The notes under the pieces are model-generated. The model ran no database searches, was not told where the DNA came from, and worked only from the letters and a program-made list of their open reading frames with translations. This document shows positions 1 to 5,862 of a stretch of 10,028 nt of DNA, piece after piece. The position numbers were made by a program, and so were the translations under genes. The stretch's first letter is position 1, and each line of letters starts with the position of its first letter. Source of the stretch: Gammaproteobacteria bacterium (lineage in GTDB: Bacteria; Pseudomonadota; Gammaproteobacteria; Xanthomonadales; Xanthomonadaceae); contig JAAZHF010000141.1 of the NCBI GenBank assembly GCA_012510865.1, forward strand, positions 1 to 10,028. The letters are read 5' to 3'.

Positions 1-112
1 GCTGGGGCCGGCGGCGCCGGCGCGCCGCGATCCGCGAACCCGATCCGTCCCGCCAGCCGAGGCCGCCAGCGGACCCAGGGCCAGCCCCTACGTCCGACTT
101 CCGCGACCACGA
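1..112. other. Upstream leader of the siderophore receptor; no gene recognised
   Basis: This extremely GC-rich segment precedes the receptor gene. I see no AT-rich Fur-type operator, no convincing -35/-10 pair and no Shine-Dalgarno before the ATG at 113. The receptor reading frame stays open to the window edge, but the translation upstream of 113 is Pro/Arg/Ala-rich and does not look like protein, whereas a signal peptide begins downstream of that ATG. The true promoter may lie outside the window. The first 30 bases are low-complexity GGC/GCC sequence. Confidence 0.4.
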
Positions 113-2281
113 ATGCACCCATCCCGCCCCACATCCGCGCCGCCCTGCGCCGCCCGCAGCGCCCGTCCCGCCGTCCGCGCCCAAGCGCTCCGCGTCGCCA
201 TCGCGCTGGCCCTGCCGCTCCTGTCTGCCGCGGTCCCCGGCCTCGCCGCGGAGGCCGATGCGGCCACCGACCTCGACGCGATCCGCGTCGTCGGCCAGCG
301 CGCCAGCCGCGTGAGCAACGGTGCCACCAACCTCGACCTGTCGATTCGCGAGACCCCGCAGTCGATCTCCATCGTCACATCCGAACAGATGCGCAGGTTC
401 GCCGCCGACAGCGTCAACGAGGCGCTGCGCCTGGCCACCGGCGTGCGCGTCGACGAATGGGAAACCAACCGCACCAGCTACAGCGCGCGCGGCTTCGACA
501 TCCTCAACACCCAGGTCGACGGCGTCGGCCTGCCCAACGGCTGGGGGATCACCACCGGCGCGATCGACGCCGCGGGCTACGAGAAGATCGAGGTCATCCG
601 CGGCGCCAACGGGTTGCTCACGGGCGTCGGCAATGCCGCCGGCACGATCAACTACGTGCGCAAGCGCCCGACCAACGAGCGCGAGGGCAGGGCGGCGCTG
701 GCCTACGGGTCCTGGGACACGCTGCGCGCCGAAGTGGACTACTCCACGCCCTTCACCGCCGACGGCACCTGGGCCGGCCGCGTGGTTGCCGCGCATGAAC
801 ACGGGGATTCGTGGCTGCAGGCCAACCGGAATTCGCGCGACTTCGCGTACGCCGTGGTCGATGGCCAGGTCGGCGAGCGCGGGACCCTTGCACTGGGCTA
901 CTCGTACCAGCGCGCCGAATCCGACGGGATCATGTGGGGCGCACTCGTGTTCGGCAACAGCGACGGCACGCAGCGCGAGTGGCCGCGCGGCGCCAGCACC
1001 ACCCAGGACTGGACCTGGTGGGACACGACCGCGCACTCCGCGTTCGCCGAGTACACGCACGACCTCGTCGACGACTGGGAACTGAGGCTGTCCTGGAACT
1101 GGCGCCGCAACAGCGGCGACGAGCGCATGTTCTATGCCTACGACGCACAGGGCACCGGCCTCGACCCGGCGACCGGCCTCGGCCTGGCGGGCTATCCCTG
1201 GGGCGGCGACGACGAGGCCGAGGCCCATCTCGGCACCGCCACCCTCAACGGCACCTTCGGCATGTTCGGACGCGAACACGAAGCCGTGCTCGGGCCGGCC
1301 CGCGCGAGCAGCCGCAGCGATGGCCGCGAGCGCAGCGCCGACCCCGGGTCGCCGGCCTGGGGACCCCTGCCGCCGTTCCCGTATCCCCCCAATGCGTTCC
1401 CGGAGCCGTCCTGGAGCGAGCCCACGCTGTACTCGGAGCTGGACCAGGAGCTCACCCGCGCCTTCGCCGCCACGCGCATCGCACTGGGCGACCGCTTCAA
1501 GGCCATCCTCGGCGCCAACCATGCGCGCTACCGGCGCAGCGGCCGCTCCTACGCACTCGACTTCGACCAGACCACGCGCCACACCAGCCCCTACGGCGGC
1601 CTGACCTTCGACTTCACCGACCGCGTGCTCGGCTATGTGAGCTACTCCGACATCCACCAGCCGCAGGACCAGGTGGACGCCAACGACCGCTACCTCGACC
1701 CCAGCGAGGGCGTGAACCACGAAGCCGGCATCAAGGCCGACTGGATGGAGGGGCGGCTGCTCACCACCGTGGCGCTGTTCAAGGCGGACCAGGAGGGACT
1801 GGCGACGCCGACCGGTCAGTACAACGGGTTTGGCCAGGCCATCTATGCGCCGGTGGACGTGCGCTCGCGGGGCATCGAGCTGGAGGCGGTGGGAAGGCTC
1901 GGGGAGCAGGTCGAGGTGGTGGCCGGCTATACCGCTTTGCACCTGGACGGCCTCGACGGCAGCGACACCTATCCCTGGGTACCGCGCCGCAGCGCCAACC
2001 TGCTGCTGAGCGGACGGGTGCCGGCCTACGATGCAGTGTCCTGGGGCCTGGGCGGTCGCTGGCAGAGCGGCGTGTCCAACACCGAGGCCAGCGGCTTCCG
2101 CGTGCACCAGGACAGCTACACCGTGCTGAGCGCATTCGTCGCCTGGGAGCTCACGCCCGGCGCCACTCTACGCCTCAATGCCCGCAACCTCACCGACCGT
2201 AAGTACATCAACACCCTGCGCTACCGCGGCTACTACGGCGCGCCCGCCAGCTACACGCTCAGCCTGGACTGGAGGTTCTGA
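113..2281 (+). CDS. TonB-dependent siderophore receptor (outer membrane)
   Basis: This 722-residue protein is an outer-membrane ferric-siderophore receptor of the FhuE/FpvA type, energised by TonB-ExbBD. Residues 1-46 form a signal peptide: an unusually long Arg-rich n-region, a hydrophobic stretch at about 28-44, and likely cleavage near VPGLA/AEA. A TonB-box-like segment (DLDAIRVVG) lies at 53-61. The plug runs from about 75 to 186, opening with the family signature ETPQSISIVT and including SARGFD, VIRGANGLLTG and GTINYVRKRPT. The rest is a 22-strand barrel rich in alternating aromatic strands; the C-terminal part carries the LNARNLTDRKYINT signature and ends in Trp-Arg-Phe, the usual outer-membrane insertion signal. 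Length is normal for the family. The first ATG after the window edge is used; no alternative start codon lies between it and the signal-peptide core, and no Shine-Dalgarno is visible. Its stop overlaps the next start by one base. The ligand (hydroxamate, catecholate or other xenosiderophore) cannot be read from the sequence. Confidence 0.95.
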   Translation: MHPSRPTSAPPCAARSARPAVRAQALRVAIALALPLLSAAVPGLAAEADAATDLDAIRVVGQRASRVSNGATNLDLSIRETPQSISIVTSEQMRRFAADSVNEALRLATGVRVDEWETNRTSYSARGFDILNTQVDGVGLPNGWGITTGAIDAAGYEKIEVIRGANGLLTGVGNAAGTINYVRKRPTNEREGRAALAYGSWDTLRAEVDYSTPFTADGTWAGRVVAAHEHGDSWLQANRNSRDFAYAVVDGQVGERGTLALGYSYQRAESDGIMWGALVFGNSDGTQREWPRGASTTQDWTWWDTTAHSAFAEYTHDLVDDWELRLSWNWRRNSGDERMFYAYDAQGTGLDPATGLGLAGYPWGGDDEAEAHLGTATLNGTFGMFGREHEAVLGPARASSRSDGRERSADPGSPAWGPLPPFPYPPNAFPEPSWSEPTLYSELDQELTRAFAATRIALGDRFKAILGANHARYRRSGRSYALDFDQTTRHTSPYGGLTFDFTDRVLGYVSYSDIHQPQDQVDANDRYLDPSEGVNHEAGIKADWMEGRLLTTVALFKADQEGLATPTGQYNGFGQAIYAPVDVRSRGIELEAVGRLGEQVEVVAGYTALHLDGLDGSDTYPWVPRRSANLLLSGRVPAYDAVSWGLGGRWQSGVSNTEASGFRVHQDSYTVLSAFVAWELTPGATLRLNARNLTDRKYINTLRYRGYYGAPASYTLSLDWRF

Positions 2282-2604
2282 TGGCCGTCCCGCCGTCGTC
2301 CGCAGCGGCAGGGCGCACAACGGTGTCGTGGTCCGCGCTGCTGTCCCGCGTTGCCGCCGCCGTGCTCGGCGGCTACGGCTTCGCCTGGGGCCTGGTGTCC
2401 GCGGCCACCAGCCTGTGCGTGGCCGCGGGCATGGGCTTCCACGACGCCGCGTTCCTGTCGAGCCTGGTCGGCGTTCTGGCCTACCTCGCGGCGTTCCTGT
2501 GGGCGATCGCCGCGCGGCGCACGTGGCCGGTCTGGCTGGTCCTGGCCGGAGGCGGCGCGCTGCTGGCGCTGCTGGCCTCCGCGATGCAGGCCGCGCTCAC
2601 CTGA
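2281..2604 (+). CDS. DUF3649 family small inner-membrane protein, iron-uptake associated
   Basis: This 107-residue protein has three predicted membrane helices (about 25-50, 56-77 and 83-104) after a short polar N-terminus. The segment with LGGYGFAWGL, then AYLAAFLWAIAARRTW, resembles the DUF3649 family. That family is typically found beside PepSY proteins and siderophore receptors and has no established biochemical function. The gene starts in a TGATG overlap with the receptor stop, and a GGAGG at 2271-2275 inside the last receptor codons serves as ribosome binding site with 5-nt spacing, so translation is probably coupled. By position it is likely an accessory subunit or stabiliser of the downstream PepSY membrane protein; that role is inference. 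There are no cysteine pairs or metal-binding motifs, and only one cysteine. The family call is from memory of sequence pattern and gene order. Confidence 0.8.
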   Translation: MAVPPSSAAAGRTTVSWSALLSRVAAAVLGGYGFAWGLVSAATSLCVAAGMGFHDAAFLSSLVGVLAYLAAFLWAIAARRTWPVWLVLAGGGALLALLASAMQAALT

Positions 2605-2610
2605 GGAGGA
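2603..2610 (+). promoter_or_regulatory. Strong Shine-Dalgarno of the PepSY gene
   Basis: GAGGAGGA overlaps the preceding TGA stop and lies 8 nt before the ATG at 2619. It fixes that ATG as the start, although the frame is open for about 440 bases further upstream; that upstream part is only an out-of-frame reading of the receptor and DUF3649 genes. Confidence 0.8.
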
Positions 2611-2618
2611 CGTCGCCG

Positions 2619-4280
2619 ATGTTCGCCACCTTCCGGCAGGCCATGGCCTGGCTCCACACCTGGTTCGGACTGGTGCTGGGCTTCGTGCTGATGGCCGCGT
2701 TCTTCTTCGGCGCGCTGTCGGTGTTCGACCGCGAGTTCGACCGCTGGGCGATCCCGCACACGCGCTTCGCGCCGCAGCCGATGCCGTCCTTCGACACGGT
2801 GCTGCGCCCGGCACTGGAGCGCATGCAGCCGGCGCCGGAGGCGGTCGCCGCCATGCGGCCGCGCGTGGACGGGCCGCTGCCCCAGCGCTTCGACACCGTC
2901 GCCTACTGGAGCGCCTACACCACCCACCGCGGCCCGGTGGTGGCGCTGTTCGCCGGTTTCGAGGTGCCCAGCGCGAAGCACGCCGGCGAACAGATCCACG
3001 CCGAGGCCACCGTCGATCCGCGCGACGGGCACGTGCTCCCCGACGACCGGCTCCGGATCGGCAGCGGGTTCTTCTACCCCATGCACTACGGCCTGACGCT
3101 GGAGTGGAAGAACCTCGGCGTGTTCATCGTCGGCTTCTCGGCCCTGGCCATGCTGGCGGCGCTGGTCAGCGGCGTGGTGATGCACCGCAAGCTCTTCCGC
3201 GAGCTGTTCACGTTCCGGCCCGGCAAGCAGCGCCTGCGCAGCGTGCTCGACCTGCACAACCTGACCGGCGTGGTGGCGCTGCCCTTCCACTTCTTCTTCG
3301 CGCTCACCGGGGTGCTGATCTTCGCGGCCACCTACTACTTCCCGGTCGGGCACACGCAGCTGCACGCGCTGCACGACCACGCCGCGGCGCAGGAGGCACG
3401 GCAGACCGGCCTGCCGCACCAGCGCGCCGGCGTGCCGGCCGGGCTGGCCGACGTCGACGCGATGGTGGCCGACGCGCGCGCGCGCTGGGAGGCCGCGGGC
3501 AAGGCCGGCGACGTCGGCTTCCTGCTGCTGATGCATCCCGGCGATGCCAATGGCTACGTCAGCGTGTACCGCGCTGGCACCGACCGCATCGCGCTGGTGG
3601 GCGATGGCGTCCACTACGACGCCGCCACCGGTGCGCTCCTGCGCGAGGATCCGCCGCCGGGCGCGGTGGGCCGCACCGCCGAATTCCTCGCCGGCCTGCA
3701 CCTGCAGCATTTCCGCCACTGGCTGCTGCGCTGGCTGTACGTGTTCGGCGGGCTCGCCGGCGCGGCCTGCATCGCCACCGGCTTCCTGTTCTTCGTCGAG
3801 AAGCGCAAGCGCCAGCACGCCGCGCTCGGGCTGCAGGGTGCGCGCGTCGTGGACGCGCTGGCGGTGGCGGCGGTCACCGGCATGGTCCTGTCCACCCTGG
3901 GCATCCTCGATGCCCACCGAGTGCTGCCCGAGGACCTGGCCGGGCGCGACGACTGGGAGAAGCGCGCGTTCTGGGCCACCTGGCTGCTGGCGCTCCTGCA
4001 TGCGGGCTGGCGCAGCGCGCCGGTGGCCCGGGGCCTGCCCAACCCGGCCTGGCGCGAACAGGCCTGGGCGATCGCGGCGCTGGCGCTGGCGGCGCCGCTG
4101 TTGAACTGGTTGACCACCGGGGACCATCTGCTGCAGACGGTGTCGATGCGGGCCTGGCCGGTGGCCGGCGTGGACCTGGCCCTGCTGGCGGTGTCGGGGA
4201 TCGCCGCGCTGGCGGCGCGCAGGCTGGGCCGGCCCGGCCGCGTCGCTGCGCGCGCCGGGCTGGGGCTGCGGCATGCCTGA
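2619..4280 (+). CDS. PepSY-associated inner-membrane protein, probable ferrisiderophore reductase
   Basis: This 553-residue polytopic protein belongs to the PepSY_TM family, which includes FoxB and FpvG of Pseudomonas, inner-membrane proteins involved in removing iron from siderophores by reduction. Helix 1 spans about 16-36 and is preceded by the family motif LHTWFGLVLG (His13). A periplasmic region follows to about 160. Helices 2 and 3 lie at about 166-188 and 215-240, with His189, DLH (His213) and FHFFFALTG (His224) around them. A second periplasmic domain runs from about 245 to 360. Helix 4 (about 372-393) is preceded by LHLQHFRHWLLRW (His361, His364, His367). Four further hydrophobic stretches (about 408-427, 445-462, 477-493, 508-530) extend the C-terminus. 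Histidines at helix ends are the residues expected to ligate haem in FoxB-like proteins; which ones do so here is inference. The gene sits between DUF3649 and DUF3325 genes and shares an 8-bp overlap with the latter. A function other than reduction, such as iron-complex transport, is possible. Confidence 0.88.
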   Translation: MFATFRQAMAWLHTWFGLVLGFVLMAAFFFGALSVFDREFDRWAIPHTRFAPQPMPSFDTVLRPALERMQPAPEAVAAMRPRVDGPLPQRFDTVAYWSAYTTHRGPVVALFAGFEVPSAKHAGEQIHAEATVDPRDGHVLPDDRLRIGSGFFYPMHYGLTLEWKNLGVFIVGFSALAMLAALVSGVVMHRKLFRELFTFRPGKQRLRSVLDLHNLTGVVALPFHFFFALTGVLIFAATYYFPVGHTQLHALHDHAAAQEARQTGLPHQRAGVPAGLADVDAMVADARARWEAAGKAGDVGFLLLMHPGDANGYVSVYRAGTDRIALVGDGVHYDAATGALLREDPPPGAVGRTAEFLAGLHLQHFRHWLLRWLYVFGGLAGAACIATGFLFFVEKRKRQHAALGLQGARVVDALAVAAVTGMVLSTLGILDAHRVLPEDLAGRDDWEKRAFWATWLLALLHAGWRSAPVARGLPNPAWREQAWAIAALALAAPLLNWLTTGDHLLQTVSMRAWPVAGVDLALLAVSGIAALAARRLGRPGRVAARAGLGLRHA

Positions 4281-4611
4281 AGGCGATGCCGCGTGGTTGT
4301 GGGTAGCCGTCGGCTGCGCGCTGGCGGGCATGGGCTGGCTTGCGCTTGCGCTGCCGGCGCACGCCCTGCAGGCCTGGGGCGGGGTGCCGTCGTACCTGCA
4401 GCGCAGGCGGCTGCGGGCGGCGGGAGGCGCGGCGCTGCTGCTGTCGCTGGCCGCCTGCCTCGCCGCCGACCACGCCACCATGGCCGTGCTGGTGTGGGTG
4501 ATGCTGCTGGCGGTCGCGGCCATGGCGATCGCGCTCCTGCTCGCCACGCGGCCGCGCTGGCTGTGCAAGCTCGCGCCGTGGATCGGACCGCGCCGGTTCA
4601 CCGGCGGCTGA
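4273..4611 (+). CDS. DUF3325 family small inner-membrane protein, iron-uptake associated
   Basis: This 112-residue protein has three predicted membrane helices (about 8-30, 48-66 and 70-92) and a basic C-terminal tail containing RPRWLCKLAPWIGPRR. Layout and composition match DUF3325 proteins, which recur at the end of siderophore-receptor/PepSY operons and have no proven activity. The ATG lies inside the end of the PepSY gene (8-bp overlap, ATGCCTGA) with no obvious Shine-Dalgarno, so expression probably depends on translational coupling. It may form a complex with the PepSY and DUF3649 proteins; that is inference from gene order. Assignment to the family is by pattern and neighbourhood. Confidence 0.8.
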   Translation: MPEGDAAWLWVAVGCALAGMGWLALALPAHALQAWGGVPSYLQRRRLRAAGGAALLLSLAACLAADHATMAVLVWVMLLAVAAMAIALLLATRPRWLCKLAPWIGPRRFTGG

Positions 4612-4657
4612 CGGCCCGCCCGCCATGCTCGCGCCACCCGGAGCACCGGACGGCCGC

Positions 4658-4966
4658 ATGCATCTCGTCGAACTCTTCCTGCCCCTGCGCGACAACGGCG
4701 GGCAGCCGTTCCCCGCCGCGCTGTACGAAGCCGTGCGCGCCGAACTGGCCGCGCTGCACGGCGGCGTGACCGCGTTCACGCGCGCACCGGCGAAAGGCCT
4801 CTGGGAAGACGACCAGGGCGGCGTGCAGCGCGATGACGTGGTGCTGTTCGAGGTCGTGGTCGAGCGGCTCGACCGGGGCTGGTGGGGGCGCTATCGCGAA
4901 ACCCTGGAGGCCCGCTTCCGCCAGGACGAGGTGCTGGTGCGGGCCACGAGGGTGGAGCGGCTGTGA
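4658..4966 (+). CDS. Conserved hypothetical protein, about 102 residues
   Basis: The function is not recognised. From the ATG at 4658 the protein begins MHLVELFLPLRDN and has 102 residues. An in-frame ATG at 4625 would add 11 residues rich in Pro/Gly/Ala (MLAPPGAPDG), which look non-conserved. Neither start has a clear Shine-Dalgarno. The pattern is a hydrophobic strand, a helix (PAALYEAVRAELAALHGG), a strand (VTAFTRAPAKGLW), an acidic turn, a strand (DDVVLFEVVVERL), a helix (WWGRYRETLEARF) and a final strand (EVLVRATRVERL). That order suggests a soluble ferredoxin-like alpha/beta fold, as in dimeric alpha-beta-barrel proteins; this is inference from the pattern. It lies 46 bp after the iron operon on the same strand and could be its last gene. 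Its stop is 13 bp from the convergent stop of the aminopropyltransferase. It has no signal peptide, membrane helix or cysteine. Confidence 0.75.
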   Translation: MHLVELFLPLRDNGGQPFPAALYEAVRAELAALHGGVTAFTRAPAKGLWEDDQGGVQRDDVVLFEVVVERLDRGWWGRYRETLEARFRQDEVLVRATRVERL

Positions 4967-4979
4967 CGCGCCGCCATGC

Positions 4980-5741
4980 TCAGGCCCGGCGCGCGCTCAG
5001 GAAGGTCCACAGGTCGCGGTAGGAGGGCACCAGCACGTCCTGCTCGCAGCGATCGGTGAAGTGTTCGTCCACCGCCGCGCGGATCAGGGGCAGCACCTCG
5101 CGGCGCGTGGCGCGGTCGGCGGTGTCCTCGCGGCCGTGGCCGCAGCACTGCATGCTCAGCACGCCACCGGGACGGAGGGCGCGCGCGATGTGGCCGATGA
5201 TCCCGGCGATGAATTGCGCGCGGGTCTGGCCCTCGCGCACGGGGTCCATGGTCAGGTCGTAGATCACCGCGTCCAGGTCGCGCGCCGCGGCGATCCAGGC
5301 GAAGGCGTCGCCGGTGACGACCCTGGCATGCGGGCTGTCGAAGGCCTCGCCGCAGAGCGCGGGCAGGTGTTCGCGGGAGAGGGCCATGACCCGTGCGTCG
5401 ATCTCGATCATGGTGAGTTCGGACGGCAGCGCGTCCAGCGGCTCGAGCGTGCGGATCAGCTCGTTGAGGACACCGCCGTCGCCGCCGCCGAGGATCGCCA
5501 CCCGGTCCAGCCGGCGCAGCGCGAGGAGGGGACTGGCCATGGCGACGCCGTAGGCGGTATCGGCCTCTGCGATCTGCAGGTCGTCGTCGAGGTAGAGCTG
5601 GCCGCCGTAGCGTGGATGGCGGGTGACCACCACGTGCTGGTACGGGGTGTGTTCGTCGGCCAGGATGATGGCCGGGCCGGTGGGCACCACCGGGGCGGGA
5701 TGGGGTCGGAGACCGGCGCCGTGGCCGTTGAATGCGGGCAA
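4980..5741 (-). CDS. Spermidine/spermine synthase family aminopropyltransferase
   Basis: This 253-residue soluble enzyme should transfer an aminopropyl group from decarboxylated S-adenosylmethionine to a polyamine. A short beta domain holds TPYQ (32-35) and LDDDLQIAEADTAY (51-64). The Rossmann domain has the nucleotide loop GGGDGG (85-90, Asp88), MIEID (111-115), GDA (144-146) and the catalytic segment YDLTMDP (161-167, Asp162). The C-terminus has VPSYRDLWTF (238-247). Bacterial SpeE normally has an SDxTDP-type segment. The DLT spacing, AESD-like motif and C-terminal VPSYxxLW instead match human spermine synthase as I remember it, without that enzyme's extra N-terminal domain. The start is TTG, supported by AGGAG 6 nt upstream; no ATG is available nearby upstream. 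The acceptor (putrescine, spermidine or other) is therefore uncertain, and no SpeD gene lies in the window. It is divergent to the MATE gene and convergent with the 102-residue hypothetical gene. Confidence 0.9.
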   Translation of the reverse strand: MPAFNGHGAGLRPHPAPVVPTGPAIILADEHTPYQHVVVTRHPRYGGQLYLDDDLQIAEADTAYGVAMASPLLALRRLDRVAILGGGDGGVLNELIRTLEPLDALPSELTMIEIDARVMALSREHLPALCGEAFDSPHARVVTGDAFAWIAAARDLDAVIYDLTMDPVREGQTRAQFIAGIIGHIARALRPGGVLSMQCCGHGREDTADRATRREVLPLIRAAVDEHFTDRCEQDVLVPSYRDLWTFLSARRA

Positions 5742-5747
5742 TCTGCG

Positions 5748-5752
5748 CTCCT
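5748..5752 (-). promoter_or_regulatory. Shine-Dalgarno that decides the TTG start of the aminopropyltransferase
   Basis: On the minus strand AGGAG lies 6 nt before the TTG at 5741-5739. This supports a TTG initiation codon for a gene that has no nearby in-frame ATG before the conserved region. Confidence 0.7.
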
Positions 5753-5771
5753 GCGGAAAGGGGGTCGATCC

Positions 5772-5800
5772 ATGCTCGGCAATCGCGCACGCGGGTGCAA
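5772..5800 (-). promoter_or_regulatory. Possible weak promoter of the aminopropyltransferase
   Basis: Read on the minus strand, TTGCAC (5795-5800) and GAGCAT (5772-5777) are separated by exactly 17 bp. They match the -35 and -10 consensus at 4/6 and 3/6 positions. Transcription would start about 25 bases before the TTG start. The match is weak and such pairs can arise by chance, so this is a candidate only. Confidence 0.25.
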
Positions 5801-5862
5801 GCCGGGAGCGGCCCGCCCGCGGAATGCTGCGTCCGGCCCGCTGCCGCCGTTACCCTGAGCCC

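Larger units (their letters stand above)
5742..5862. other. Divergent intergenic region between aminopropyltransferase and MATE genes
   Basis: This 121-bp gap must hold both promoters. It contains the minus-strand Shine-Dalgarno and the weak promoter candidate listed separately. On the plus strand it contains TACCCT (5851-5856), a TANNNT -10-like hexamer only 6 nt before the MATE start codon. No LexA-type CTG-N10-CAG box was seen, although the MATE protein is DinF-like. No other palindromic operator was recognised. Confidence 0.4.

Noticed and set aside
1261..1420. A compensated frameshift in the receptor around residues 390-430
   Set aside because: The segment is Pro/Ser/Arg-rich and poorly conserved-looking, but the barrel pattern resumes in the same frame at once. 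Extracellular loops of siderophore receptors vary freely here, so no frameshift is needed.
2481..4646. A 721-residue open frame on the minus strand opposite the PepSY gene
   Set aside because: Its translation is Gln/Arg/Ala/His-rich low-complexity sequence with no domain pattern. The plus strand carries well-supported genes with ribosome binding sites. Long antisense frames are expected in DNA this GC-rich.
5742..5862. LexA/SOS operator in front of the DinF-like gene
   Set aside because: No CTG-N10-CAG-like palindrome was found in the gap, and no lexA gene is adjacent.
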